Shown here: in pieces, positions 41,701 to 53,579 of the stretch
Position numbering within the stretch: position 1 is the first letter of the stretch
Layout of the letters: each line of letters opens with the position of its first letter
Origin: Antedon mediterranea
Lineage: Eukaryota > Echinodermata > Crinoidea > Comatulida > Antedonidae
Reading direction: 5' to 3'
NCBI RefSeq assembly: GCF_964355755.1
Contig: NC_092674.1
Location: 29,004,001-29,068,000 of the forward strand
DNA: 64,000 nt
Made by a program: the position numbers and the translations under genes
Notes under the pieces: model-generated
Database searches by the model: none
Seen by the model: only the letters and a program-made list of their open reading frames with translations
What the model was told of the DNA's origin: nothing

Positions 41701-44700
41701 GCTGTAAGGACATACTGTATTGTAGTGAGCTTTCCTTAATAGACAAAGTGTGTACAGTACAGTACCGGTGTACAGTACTGTATGTATGATTATGCCCGAC
41801 TACTGTCGTGAATGAATTTCAATTAGTCTTACATTTGACAATGTCAATTAGTCTAGCATTCATCAGAATGATGGATGAAACTAAACCAGGACTGTTTTAA
41901 GCACCTTTGGCTCGTCTCATCATTGACCCAGACGGGCTTCTTTCTGTCAGTGCCCACCTTAACCAAAGGAGAGGCATAAGCCAATACATCTGAGGCAGAT
42001 ACTACTTTAGATGCAGGGTCTGCCAATAAGAGTCAGCAGTGCTGATCTGAAATGCCTATTGGGATCCAAGCTCCAGTACAGCACCCGGTATTCCCAGATA
42101 TTCTCTCATCCAAGTTATATCAACCAAAATTCAGATAAAGACCGGGGTATACTGGGATTATACTGTAACTCGTGTGATTAACCTTATTATTAAATCTAAC
42201 GTCGCCTACAGTACGTCTTGAAACAAAAGGCCATGAAGATCACTCAAAAATCAAATTCAAGTATTCTTTATTCATCATCAATCATGAAAATATACAACAA
42301 TATATGAGAACATAAAAAAAAAAGATGAAAAGGAAACACATAAAAACTCAAAAGAGCTTGATTAGTTGTGTCCCCCTACGTCCCTAACTAGCCTAAAAAC
42401 TAAAACATAAATAATAAAAAAAGCTAAATCCTGCAACAAGTATTATTTTAAAATTATTTGTAAAATGATAATAAATGTTCTTTAAACAATGATTTAAATA
42501 TAAATATTGATTTGGTACTTTGTAGTTCGTAATTCAAGTCATTCCACAATTTAGGTCCCACACATGACACAGTAAAACTAGTAGAAGTACGATTACGTTT
42601 TCTTAGTCTCATTTTGTCTTTAAATCTTGGTAAGAACCATTTTTAATAAAGAGCGATGAAAAATGCACGTCCTGATTAGTAGTAACATTATACATGAAAA
42701 TCCCAATTTGGTACCTATTGATATAGCATGCACAGTACAATATAAACAAGTTTTCGGTATTTGTTTGTTTCATTTATTTATTTTTCACAAATTGAACAAA
42801 AAAGAACAGATATAGTACTGTATTATACTTTAGAAAAAAAAAGGTTGATTGTAATTTACTAAGTTTATTGTATTGAGTATTTGGAAAGCATTCTATTAGT
42901 TGATATATTGATTGAACGTTATTCAGAGTTTTCAAGAAATCCAAGTATGATCTGTAGGCCTACAGTATACAGTTAATCTCTCTCCAGTGCATATACCAAC
43001 ATTTGTTCAAACAAAATCTTCAAAAATGTAATCATAAAGTCCTTTAAAGTGTTTATTCAAGATCTACACTGTACACAGCAGACAGAATACAACACAGACA
43101 GTGGTATAGACAAACTGCTATATATCCTGTATACTCTAGTAGCTAGATCAACTTTCGTATGCACTTTGAGGTCCAGAGAATTTGACTTCAGAAATTGGTT
43201 TAGGGTGGTCAAACAATCATTTTTGGCTTGGTTACACATTTTGAAAATGTGGCGAAAGGTCAAAAGGTCAGGGTGAAAGGTCATAAGACCAAACACCAAT
43301 ATGTCCTTAAATCTGAACAACCACTGGTCACAGCAAAGTAATTTTGGTCTCAAATTGATCAGAAGGTATACATTTATATTTAGTCTAATGGGACATTTTA
43401 GTTTAAAATGACCGGAAATGCCATTTCTGACCTTTGACCCACAACCCAGGGCATGTATTTATCTCCGTAACTACTGGTCGTAGACACTTAAATTTGGTTT
43501 TAAATTGTTCGAAATATATATTTTGTTATATGAAAAACATTTTGAAAAATGTTACAAAACGTCAAAGGGTCAGGGTCAAGGGTTATATAAACAAATAAAT
43601 AAAGGTACTTGTATCTCGGCAACCACTGGTCGCAGCAAGTCAATTTTGGTCTCAAAATGTTCAGAAGGCATGCATTTATATTCCGTCTAATGGGGCATTT
43701 TAGTAAAAAATGATCAGAAATGCCATTCCTGACCTTTGACCCACATACCATGGCATCTTCATATCTCTGTAAGTACTGGTCATAGAAACTTAAATTTGGT
43801 ATCAAATTGTTTGAAATATACATATTTACATTCATTGTAATAGAAAATGTGGTTAAAAGATGAACAGAAAATACTATTACTAATGTTTCAAACAAAAAAC
43901 ATATCTCTACACAACTTATCCTTAGACAGTAATGTTATGCAATATGATACTTTAAATTGTTTCAATTTCAAGTAGGCCTACTAGTTATTGCTGTCCACGA
44001 GAACATTTTGATATAAACATCAAGCTCAACAGTTCTTTTCAGAATGCTAGAAGTAACTTGCCATGTGTATCCGATTAAACGCCCCGGGCATTTATTGTTC
44101 AAAAGGGTTTTTAGGGGGAGGGGAGGCATCTTTATTTGGGGTATAATATGGTAACATGTATAATCAAATAAATACCACCTAGATGTAAAAAAATACTGCA
44201 CAATTAATATAAAAAAATGATAACATTATGTCAAAATGCTTGGTAAATTGTAGATTATGGTAATTAATGAAATGTGTTGTGATACAATTATTTTGTAAAT
44301 GCATGTGGCGGAGCGTTTATTCCACATGATGTTCTATAGGATGGAATGGAGGCTTTTATTCAAAGCGGGTGTGTTAATTCGAATAAATACTCGAGCTCAA
44401 CAGTTAAGAATGCTAGAAGTAACTTACTATAGTTACCCGAATAAAAGGTCCGGGCATTTAGTTATTCAGGGAAGGCGTTTATTTTGTTTGGGTGTAATAA
44501 TGGTAACATGTATAATCAAATAAATACACCCCAGATAAAAAAAAAAAAAATTAATATAATAAGAATAATATCTGGATTAAACCTCATTCTATCCTGTTGC
44601 AAGTACAATCATGTAATAAAAGGTATCACAGACAACTATAATAGACCAATTCATTGTTATGATTCCGTAACACTGTTGCATAATATTTTTGAATGTTACC

Positions 44701-47700
44701 GACAAAACTTATAATATGTATAAGTTTTGTCGGTGTATATTATACACGTCTGTTCCCAGTGTAGATAATAAAACAATATATGTTTCTGGAGATTTATTAT
44801 CAATACCACTAGAAACTTTGACATGTTTTAGGTACTGAATTCATTGATAATAAAAGCATCAGAAGTTATCATGATAAAATCATACTACAACACTGTACAC
44901 AAGGGTGTTTTCAGGAAAGCTGGACATATTGTACAATAGTAATGAAGCTATGTATTGGCATTTAAAAATATGCAAAAGATTGTTGTCAAATTGTAGTCAC
45001 AAACAAACAGATGATAGAATGAAGATCCATTATGAGTGCAATTGTGTCAGGATAATGATGTGTCATTGTTTTATATAATTATACTGGCACCTGGAAGAGA
45101 AGATCCATTTAATGTTATCTATGACAGTGTCACTTTTATTCTAAAAGACAGAAACATTTTGTTAAAAAGCATAAAGAAAACAACGAATCATGTAAAGTAC
45201 CTTTTATCAGTTGAGAAACGAATTATAATTATTAAAATTAGAGTATTTATTCGAATTAACACCCGCTTTGAATAAAAGCCTCTCTCAAATAAACGCCACC
45301 ATTCCCTCTAATAGAACACCATTACATGTGGAATACGCCCGCCACATGCATTTACACAATGATTGTATCTACAATTTACCAAGCATTTTTTTCACTTTTT
45401 GATATTAATTGTGCTGTATTTTTTTTTACATCTAGGTGGTATTTATTTGATTATACATATTACCATATTATACCACAAATAAAGATGCCTCCCCTGCCCC
45501 TAAAAACCCCTTTGAACAATAAATGCCCGGGGAGTTTAATCGGATACACATGGCAAGTTACTTCTAGCATTCTGAAAATAACTGTTGAGCTTGACGTTTC
45601 TATCAATGTTCTTGGGGTCAGCAATAACTAGTACTTGAAATTGAAACAATTTAAAGTATCAGTTATTGCATAACATTACTGTCTAAGGATAAGTTATGTA
45701 GAGATATGTTTTTTGTTTGAAACATTAGTAATAGTATTTCTGTTCATCTTTTAACCACATTTTCTATTAAAATGAATGTAAATATGTATATTTCTACGAC
45801 CAGTACTTACAGAGATATGAAGATGCCATGATATGTGGGTCAAAGGTCAGAAATGGCATTTCTGATACTTTTTGACTAAAATGTCCCATTAGATTGAATA
45901 TGAAAGCATGCCTTCTGAACATTTTGAGACTAAAATTGACTTGCTGCGACGAGTGGTTGCCGAGATACAAGTATCTATTTTTATTTGTTCATATAACCTC
46001 TGACCTTGACCCTTTGACCTTTTGTAACATTTTTAAAAATGTGCTACAAATAATAAATATTTATTTCAAACAATTTAAGACCAAATTTAAGTGTCTACGA
46101 TCAGTAGTTACGGAGATACATACATGCCCTGAGGTGTGGGTCAAAGGTCAGAAATGGCATTTCCGGTCATTTTTGACTAAAATGTCCCATTAGACTGAAT
46201 ATAAATGTATACCTTCTGATCAATTTGAGACCAAAATTACTTCGCTGTGACCACTAGTTGTTGAGATTTAAGGACATATTGGTGTTTGGTCTTATGACCT
46301 TTCACCCTGACCTTTTGACCTTTCGCCACATTTTCAAAATGTGTAACCAAGCCAAAAATGATTGTTTGACCACCCTAAACCAATTTCTGAAGTCAGATTC
46401 TCTGGACCTCAAAGTGCATACGAAAGTTGATCTAGCTACTAGAGTAGTATGGTTTATGGTCTTCCTAGAATACTAGACGTACTGCAGTACTTGCGTAATT
46501 TTGTTATGAAGCGTGCGTGGGTTGGGGGGTCAATGTGCCCATACTGATTTGATTTTTGTCATAGATTTGTGTCAATACATGCATTCAGAACAATGATATC
46601 TAGAACAATGATAATATTAGGAATTTATTAATCTACTGTATATGAAATAAACTAAACTACAGTAAACTATAACAACTGGAAAAAGACAAAATGATTATTA
46701 TTACTGTATTGTATCATGGTTGTATCAATGTTTTTGGTTTAAAGTTATAATTTAGGCCAGACTAATTCTAAAAATTGCAATGCAAAATTTAGGGCATGAA
46801 GTAATAACTTTAGCATTTCATTACATGCTCTTTTATTGTACCTTATATTTAAACCCATTTTAAATTTTATTTTCAACTCAGCTAAATTTTGCCCTACCAC
46901 CCATTCTTAGAAGTTCCGGAACCTTGTTTAAAGAACTTGGCATGAACCTCCAACCCACCTCCCCTCCCACTTATACAGTATGAATATCCCTGACAATTAA
47001 TTTTGCACTAATGAAGGGTTAGTGTTGCCTGTAAGCTCTACTAAATTTTCTGGCTGTTTTACATTAATCGTTTTGAATAGCTTTTTGCTTATTTTATTTT
47101 GTCTCTCCATTGAAATCCACCCATTGATACCCACATCATTGTCATTTTTTCAATCCTTATTTTATTTTGCATCTCCATTGAGATCCAGCCACTGATACCA
47201 TCAGCATTGTCATTTTTCAGTAATTTGGCTTTGGATTTGACTATTAAATATTATTTTAGTTTTATATAATATTCACTGGATGGCAACTTCTTTTATTTTC
47301 TTTGTAAATAAAGTAGATAAATAAATGACAAAATTAACATTTATATTTACAAAATTTATTTCAGAACACAAGCTCGGACTTGGCTGTCAACGGGTTGGTA
47401 TACCATGCTACTAGCCATGGATGTTTGCGACGCTACTAATGTATATGGAATGGTAGATGATACATATTGCATGTAAGTTTTATGCATACTCAATTTACAT
47501 AAATTATGGCAGGCTTTTCTGTTTACCACTCGTCTGTGTAAATTGCCACTTAAATGAGTAAGTGGTCGAGCAGTTAAAACAGTGGAACCGTAATTTAGTA
47601 GCAAAACATCGGCAAGGGTTCGAGGCTCACATGCTCCATGGTTCTTGTGGTAGAACGAGTCTTCTCGGTTATAAACCATACAGTATGTCCAGTGTACACA

Positions 47701-50700
47701 TACCCTAGCATATCTTTTCAGACAAATAGGTGGTTACCCCGTCGTACTAGTACACACACAGCCAATTTCACACACAGTCACTGATCATACAGTAACTGGG
47801 CCCTCTGGGATACCAGTCTTTGACTGAAGAGGTTACCCAGTTATATAAATATTAGTCAAATATGAATCATAGCCAGGATATTAAAGCTCTGTTTATTTAC
47901 AATACCATATTCAAACTATGACAGATAGCATTTGACTGGGTTGTTATCAGCCTCAGTGGTTTAGCATAAAGTACTGTACATATTGTATTGTCAATTAGTG
48001 GATTGTTATTGATTATTGAGTATCGATCTTGAAACAAAGGGACAGACGAAAGAAATCCATGTCCACCACATACAGCTGCACTGCAGGCGCAATTTTCGAT
48101 TAACTGCTGCTCCACCGGACTATAAATAAAATGTGTGGAAGGAAAGTATTTCTTTTTAACAAAACTACCATTGAATGTTTTCTCCACTTGTACCATCCCA
48201 CTATAACTACATTGTAGTGTTACAGCTAATGTCTCACACTAAAACCAGTATATTCTGAATGGAAAATCTATTGTAATGTTACTAATTATTTTTCACTGAT
48301 ACTGTATTTGACCCTTTTTTCCCCCTCTGGGAGAGTAATTGAAAAGGTCAACCATTTGAGTAACAACACACAAAAAAAATACCCATTGAAATAACAAAAT
48401 AGGAGGTCAAATTATGAGGCTATACATACTGTACAGTAATTACAGTAATTTAATATAATCCAAAAGCATATTACTGAAAAAAAGACAATGCTGTGGGTAT
48501 CAGTGGCTGGATCTCAATGGAGATACAAAAAAAAGCAAAAAGCTAAATCAAAATGATTAAGTAAAACAGCCAGAAAAGTTAGCAGAGCTTTCGGGCAACA
48601 CTAGCCCTTCATCAGTGCAGTAATTTAATATGATATGTATTGGCCTAGTGGTCTACCATTTTCATTTATTAATATGTTTTTTTTTAATGAATGATACTAA
48701 TTTAAACAGTAGTAAGAATTTCATTTTTATTTTATTAAATAATAATGGTATTTTTAAGGCACCCTTCCAAAGAAAGTTGTGTACATAACCCTACATCAAA
48801 TACTTAAAAATGAACATTCTTAAAATTACATGCATTAAAATTTACGATAAATAATATTACAAGCCTTGTTCATTCTATTGTAAATTATACGGATGATAAA
48901 ATTTCTTTTTTTATAAGCTTTAGTAAACAGAAGTACTATAGTTGAAGAAGTCATACAGTCTGAGTAAATATTAATAATACCAGTTTATGATTGTAAACTC
49001 TGAAACACAAATATTAAATGTAGTTTTATGTGACAATAAATTGAATCTTGAAAGAATATTGCAAATATTACACTACTTTAAACTACAAAGGATGAATCAC
49101 TCCGACCATTATTTATTGATCTTAACAATTCGTTCATAATAAATCTAACTATTTCATTATGATTATTGAATCAGCTTTCCCTGGGGCTCTTTTCAGATTA
49201 TTATTAAATTAATCATCATCATTAAAGCTTGATTCCCACTACACATAATTATCGATCAAGCGTGTTGACCAATGACAAGCGATAGTTTGAATAATCTATC
49301 ACTTGTGATTGGTCAACTCACTTACGGTGTGTTAAATCCTTGTGTTGCGTCTCTAGTGGGAACCAAGCCTTATAATAAGCCATACTTTATGTACCACATG
49401 AACAATACTGTAAAATATTTAGTGTTGTATTGTACTCTATCTAGCCCAGAATATACATTAAATGTAATTAAATGGGTCATGTCTGGTAAGTCCTTTGAGC
49501 TGGCTAATTTTTATCAGCTTTGTCCATAATGTAAACAATAGGCCACACATTTTACCACAAGACTCAACATCTGTGCTTAAAATTCAGACTATTTTTATAT
49601 ACTGTGTATAGTAGTGTGTAATATAGTATCTATAATTTTTGTATAATAAAATTATTAAAGTACTGTACTTTGACAAATGTGGTGAGTATTCCAAAGAAAG
49701 TACAAAAAATTTATTTTTTATTATTTAAAATATACAATAGAGTTATTACTGTATATGAACAATAAGTACCATGCCTATACAGAGAAGCTCAATTTTCGAA
49801 TAATCAGAAATGTTGTCGAAAGGCTTTCTGACAGTAATAACCCATAAGTATTCTAGTTATTATGTTTATCGTAGGCAAAATGTCTAAAAAATATTATTGA
49901 GAATTTTGCGAATTTTGTAATCTTTTATTTTTATGTTTGTTGTATAAACATGAAAGACTTTGGACTTAACATACAATCTTAAGCTTTCATGAGATTTGGT
50001 CAACGTAATTAATTAACAAGCTACTGGTTCTTTAAAGATAATTTATTTCCTCTTTAGATAAAATGTGTAAAATAATTATTCAATTCAAAGTTAATTTTAT
50101 AAAGATTGTATTCACCATTTACATTTGTACTTACTATCAATTCCCAATGGTATTCTAAACTGTAACATGACAAGCAGTGAATATCTGTATTGTATGTCAC
50201 ATTAAAGTTGAATACAATAAATCTATTCCCTATCCATCTGCTACTGTGACAGTTTGGATTGAAGTTTATCCATCTATTCTTCTAAAAAGAAATCACCTAT
50301 GTAAGCTCTTTGCTATTTTAAAGGCTGCTTTTGTCATGGCTAAACTGTGAATACATAATGTATGAGGCTGAAGAGATATGGTTTATCATTAGTATGTCCA
50401 AGGACGTTAAACCTGAAAATATAGTCTGGAACTAGCATACTGTAGGTGCCCACAGTATAATAGACAAACAAATACTAAAACCATGGATTACTATTTTAAA
50501 ACCAAGATACATTTTCTTGAAGATTTAAAACACTACAGTAATAATAATAGAGGAGCTATTTCTTTTAGAAAATAATTTGTTTAGTAGTGTGTGATATTCT
50601 GATTGTACAGTACAACCATTTTCTGGGAAGCAGAATTAAAAAAAAGATTTAAAATACTACAGTAATAATAAAAGGAGCTATTTCTTTTAGAAAATAATTT

Positions 50701-53339
50701 GTTTAGTAGTGTGTGATATTCTGATTGTACAGAAACCATTTTCTGGGAAACAGAATTTAAAAAAAAACTCAATTAAGGGTACACCTTCGGAACCCAAAAA
50801 AGTGTTCCTGAATTGGAGTGTCTCCTTAATAGGAGTGTCCCCTTAATAGGAGTGTTCCTGAATTGGAGTGTCTTCTTAATATGACTGTCTCCTTTACTGC
50901 TGGTGTTGGCCATAGTGTTAACACACATACTGTATACAGTATTTCTCATTGTTTTGCAGGAAACCTAAATAGGGGTGTGAAAAAAAAGGAGTGGTTTTAA
51001 ACAGTTAAATGAATGGTCTCAAATAGAAAAACTTGCAACATAATAATGTTAACATACAATGGATTCTGTACAGTATCTTATTACTGTAACTAATAGTACA
51101 ATAGTTATTAATATTAGGGAACAAATATGATAAAAGAACTTAAATTAGTATCAATAATTTATGTTTTTTTTTCTAAATATTTTTGTTATTACCGTACTGA
51201 CGCGGGTATAAGCCCACCCCCCTTGAACATGAAATCACGTCAAGTTTGGGGGTGGGCTTATACCCGAGGATCCAAAAATGCCGATCGTCAAAAACAGCAC
51301 ATGTACACTGTGTATTCCACCATGCGAGCGACCGCCCTCACGTGTACGACGTTGCCTCTAAATACACGAGGTGTAGAGTGTCTGAAAATTAAGCTTATAG
51401 TTCGTGTAATTTATCGTAGAATATCTTATTTTAAACATCAATTGAACAAGAATTTATCAAGCAGAAAAGCAAGTATACAATGTTCGTTACATAGAAATGT
51501 ACCAAAGAAATTTAATAAGCTTGTTTATGGCAGCCGATACCAAATAGTGGTTTTCCGTTTTGGCGACTTGTAGCGTCGTGTGTGAAGCGATCATCGACCG
51601 CGATGGAGTGTAAACAAAACAGGACCGCTAGGCCTCATATGGCCTAGCGTATATTAGCCTAGCTTGGTTATGATCAAAGGTAGGTGTATTCGGTGTATGG
51701 ACGTCGCCAAATACAAAATAATGTATTACGACACACACTGTAGATCTTCGAATTAATGGGTGGGCTTATACCCGAGTGCCTAATTTTTCATGAAAATTAG
51801 TCAAAAGTTGGGGGTGGGCTTATACCCGAGTATGGGCTTATACCCGCGTCAGTACGGTACATGTACTGTACACATTCTTCAAGAATCGTGTGGAGAAAAC
51901 AAACAGTTTTTCTACAACATGTAAATTGTGAAATATCTAGAATATGTTTAAATGTGATTTAATGTAAAACTATAAAAGGTTAACATACCAAAACATACAC
52001 ACTAAATTTCAAACTTAAATATCTTTGTGATTTTAATGGTAAAAGGTTGTAATAAATTGTTGTTACTGTATGTACAGTAATACTAATAAAAAACCTTCGA
52101 ATTTAGGTTGAATTTATTCAGGCAATGTTTCAACAAAACACAAGTCAATCAATTATCCATACCTGTGTGCCCATACATACTGTAATGTGTTTTTAAATGT
52201 TAAAAAAGAATTTGGGACCTTTTGGACCTCAAGAAAGGTCTGGTTTTTATTCCATTATTTTATTTTTTTTTATTCAATTCAAAAAAATAATCACAACTGG
52301 CAGTAGTAAAATTAAATTGCATGTGATGTACAATTGATAAAATATTGAAAAAGGTGTATATAGATAAAAACATTTAGTAAAAAAACACCAAAATGTACAT
52401 AAAAAAACAGATTTTGGATCTTTTACATACATTGGTTGTTTAAAATGAGAAATATTAAAAATGGGAAAATATTAAAAATAATAATAATAATATAATGGGG
52501 AATATTAAAAATGGGAAATATTAAGATTTTTTCAGAGTCCGGTATTGAAATAGTTGAATGTATAAAATACACTAGAATGTTAAGTAGTATGCATACATTA
52601 ATGTTGCTTGGTGTCCTATCTAATTACATTAGCGTGTCTTCATTAATATTGCAATCATTTTCATAAAGTAATAAATGTACACAAATATTAATATATAAAT
52701 ATATTAATGAATGTTTATGCTCTCAACAATGAATTAAAAAAATTAATCAATTTATTCAATTTTCAAATGCCTGGGATGCTACAGCAGGCCGTTTAAAAAA
52801 AGACATCACTCTAAATTTCTTTTTTTCACAAAGTAGAACATAACGTTAATTTTCAAACGCTGACCAGCAAATAACCTTGCATGGCATTAGTACTATTCAT
52901 TATCACTTTTATTTTTCGTAATAGTAAAACTAACTGAACTTTTGTGATACAAAATTAACCAATCATATCGCAAGGATGTGTTATACATTTAAATAATTAT
53001 TTTGTTTGTTCTTTCAGTAAACATCCAAATGAACAAGTGCCCTATCATTATTACGATCTTAACTTTCGTACTGAGTGTAACTACTATAAACGTAGCGAGA
53101 TACGGCTTACCAGCGGACATCTATTCATCACAGAAAAGGCCGTGTTTGCCCGCTGGTCTAAACCACATAACATCACCTTTCATCATCCGGAATGGACGCC
53201 AAATGTATCGTTCAACGGTAGTTTAGCAACGCCGTTTTTAGAACGTTACCGCCTTGCTGGTACGCGTTTGTTTTCACGTTATCCGCATCTTAAGTTGTAT
53301 TTTCATTTCGCTGGTCTTTTCTATACTGTTGTTCATTGA
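29713..53339 (+). CDS. ST6GALNAC-type alpha-2,6-sialyltransferase (complete model)
   Basis: Five coding exons: 29713-29748, 37006-37380, 37884-38302, 47365-47472 and 53018-53339. Phases close to 419 codons plus TGA. Exon 1 gives a 12-residue cytoplasmic tail ([12 protein letters not shown]); it is chosen because exon 2 opens with the membrane anchor (about residues 16-35) and has no ATG before it. The topology is type II Golgi. The stem (about 36-137) is hydrophilic, with SDNHHP in tandem. Sialylmotif L starts at [13 protein letters not shown] (143-155) and runs to CVFRMNDAP; motif S is WLSTGWYTM...NVYGMV (283-307); motif III is HYYD (323-326); motif VS is H347-x4-E352. Wording is closest to ST6GALNAC3/5/6, which add alpha-2,6 sialic acid to the GalNAc of sialylated glycolipids or O-glycans using CMP-Neu5Ac; the exact acceptor is inference. 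About 45 residues follow the usual family end, finishing with a hydrophobic stretch. Exon 1 is the least certain part. Confidence 0.88.
30455..30905 (+). mobile_element. CR1/L2-like LINE 3' end with three internal repeats
   Basis: Begins with a frame resembling the RT C-terminus ([12 protein letters not shown]) and ends with GGCGCTATATAAATACTGTT followed by TTATTATTATTATTA. Between them, about 50 bp containing CCCCGAAACC ... AAATACCGG ... GTCCGGCGGGGGATAG occurs three times (about 30543, 30647, 30762). Confidence 0.7.
32069..33478. mobile_element. TIR element, 1.4 kb
   Basis: TA-flanked ends TAAAGTGGAGCTCCAC and GTGTAGCTCCACTTTA. Beyond the first 16 bp the arms match poorly. The interior has AGGCCTAGGCCTA clusters and a minus-strand open frame of 137 codons (32558-32971) with no motif I recognise, so it is not called a gene. 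Confidence 0.6.
33903..34247. mobile_element. MITE, ATGTATTGTCCCC family, short copy
   Basis: 345 bp, TA-flanked. The ends TAAAGATGTATTTTCCCCCC and GGGGGACAATACATCTTTA are inverse. The middle carries GCTGCCAGCCAATGGGGTTTTG, related to the AAAACCCCATTGGCTTCCCAG segment at 737-755. Relatives lie at 15442-16405 and 63610-63900. Confidence 0.7.
34662..35575 (-). pseudogene. CR1/L2-like LINE reverse transcriptase C-terminus, interrupted
   Basis: On the minus strand the upstream piece (about 35575-35415) reads [17 protein letters not shown] and then [14 protein letters not shown]. The downstream piece (35088-34779) reads [20 protein letters not shown] and ends [17 protein letters not shown]. These are hallmark C-terminal motifs of CR1/L2-clade reverse transcriptases. 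An in-frame TAA (34779-34781) breaks the frame just before a [11 protein letters not shown]-like end. The tail is GCGCTTTATAAATTTTGATA plus ATA/TAA repeats (34662-34700). A 326-bp palindromic element splits the copy. Non-functional. Confidence 0.85.
35089..35414. mobile_element. Palindromic MITE inserted in the LINE RT fragment
   Basis: The terminal arms, about 53 bp, are essentially perfect inverses: CACTTGTCAATTGTATGACC at the left and GGTCATACAATTGACAAGTG at the right, continuing through CACTATACGACCCCCGGGAG. The interior repeats TGACGCACC-type words. TGCA at each outer edge is either a 4-bp target duplication or the palindromic start of the TIR. Confidence 0.85.
36729..36902. mobile_element. 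MITE family A, copy 7 (decayed core)
   Basis: TAAAGCTCTGTCTACAG at the left, and TTTAATAGTGTAGACAGAGC plus TA at the right. Its CArG-like boxes are mutated. It lies about 100 nt before sialyltransferase exon 2. Confidence 0.8.
38398..38640 (+). mobile_element. tRNA-derived SINE (family 2)
   Basis: GGTTGGTTTGGTAGGACACT followed by CAGATTCAATTCCCGAC gives A-box-like and B-box-like blocks, and then GTAAATGAGTACCTGG, wording often found after tRNA heads of metazoan SINEs. The 3' part reads TTCAGAAATAAATATCGGAC. Confidence 0.55.
39890..40030. mobile_element. MITE family A, copy 8
   Basis: TAAAGCTCTGTCTACACTAT ... TTTGATAGTGTCTAGACTGG ... TTTA. The core is shortened: CCATATATTGG has seven A/T and so is not a perfect CArG box. 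Confidence 0.8.
40689..40839. mobile_element. MITE family B, copy 3
   Basis: TA-flanked. Termini TAAGCGTGGTTCCCACTAG and CTAGTGGGAACCAAGCTTTA. The core hairpin is TTGACCAAACACAAGCGATG ... CGCTTGTTATTGGTTAA. Confidence 0.82.
41216..41399 (+). repeat. 45-bp tandem repeat, four copies in A-B-A-B order
   Basis: Units beginning ACACCTGGGCATTCAGATA start at 41221, 41266, 41311 and 41356. Units 1 and 3 read GGTGGGGGATTGC and units 2 and 4 read GGTGAGGGGTTGC, so a 90-bp dimer was duplicated. Confidence 0.9.
41444..41614. mobile_element. MITE family A, copy 9 (ends decayed)
   Basis: The core in reverse orientation has TGTGCCCAAATATGGTAG twice and a third diverged unit. It closes with AAAGTTTGATACTG and TAGTGTAGACAAGGC. 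The left terminus is mostly lost. Confidence 0.7.
43132..46446. mobile_element. Large foldback element, 3.3 kb
   Basis: The left end TACTCTAGTAGCTAGATCAA is the exact inverse of the right end TTGATCTAGCTACTAGAGTA. Inverse similarity continues through about 1.2 kb on each side, e.g. 43975-44200 against 45403-45640, and 44340-44395 against 45238-45290. Each arm contains diverged tandem units built from AACCACTGGTC, AATTTTGGTCTCAAA, ATGGGACATTTTAG and TGACCTTTGACCCACA. The unique centre is about 44.4-45.2 kb. Matching open frames in the arms (43057-43353 and 43500-43895 on -, 45894-46193 and 46258-46476 on +) share motifs such as [16 protein letters not shown] do not recognise a transposase. Confidence 0.8.
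47567..47690 (+). mobile_element. tRNA-derived SINE fragment (family 1), copy 2
   Basis: AGTGGTCGAGCAGTTAAAAC resembles the D-arm and A box of a Leu/Ser-type tRNA, and GGGTTCGAGGCTCAC the B box. GGTAGAACGAGTCTTCTCGG follows. Same order as the copy at 11440-11545. Confidence 0.65.
48480..48620 (+). repeat. Dispersed repeat R, copy 2
   Basis: GACAATGCTGTGGGTATCAG ... CTTTCGGGCAACACTAGCCC, then TTCATCAGTGCAGTAA. Nearly identical to 24829-24963. Confidence 0.65.
49223..49372. mobile_element. MITE family B, copy 4
   Basis: Termini TAAAGCTTGATTCCCACTA and CTAGTGGGAACCAAGCCTTA. The core hairpin is TTGACCAATGACAAGCGATA ... CTATCACTTGTGATTGGTCA. TA on each side. Confidence 0.85.
50521..50766 (+). 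repeat. Two-copy tandem duplication, about 120 bp
   Basis: GATTTAAAACACTACAGTAA ... CATTTTCTGGGAAGCAGAAT is followed directly by a second copy with a few changes. Recent local duplication. Confidence 0.88.
51190..51859. mobile_element. TIR element, GCGGGTATAAGCCCA type
   Basis: TA-flanked. The left end CCGTACTGACGCGGGTATAA and the right end TTATACCCGCGTCAGTACGG are exact inverses. Additional GGGTGGGCTTATACCCGAG units occur inside at 51247-51270, 51757-51778 and 51808-51828. TA duplication suggests a Tc1/mariner/pogo-type source. The 148-codon open frame at 51127-51573 runs across the left TIR and is not a gene. Confidence 0.85.
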
Positions 53340-53579
53340 TGCAAGTTATTGCATAAATTATTATTTTTTTAAGATATTTTTCTGAGGCTTAAAATATTCT
53401 CTTCGTTGACATGATTTTGTGACCAGTACAGTAGCTTATTATTACAGTGGATTCATGTCTGTGTGTTATGAGCTATTAATGCAGTTCATTGATAAAGCAG
53501 ACAATCTACCACTGTGAAATCAATGCAATCCACACTTAAGTATTTTATGATCTCTAAGTATCATAATGGGTTTATAAAG

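Larger units (their letters stand above)
38303..47364 (+). other. Sialyltransferase intron 3
   Basis: 9.1 kb. It holds a tRNA-like SINE (38398-38640), MITE A copies (39890, 41444), MITE B (40689), a 45-bp tandem repeat (41216), the 3.3-kb foldback (43132-46446) and repeat R (about 47010-47216). No other gene was seen. Confidence 0.7.
47473..53017 (+). other. Sialyltransferase intron 4
   Basis: 5.5 kb. It holds a SINE (47567-47690), repeat R (48480-48620), MITE B (49223-49372), a tandem duplication (50521-50766), a TIR element (51190-51859) and a split relative of the 24.2-kb element (52211-52560). No other gene was seen. Confidence 0.7.

Noticed and set aside
51127-51573. 148-codon plus-strand frame
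   Set aside because: It crosses from flanking DNA into the TIR of the 51.2-kb element and shows no protein motif.
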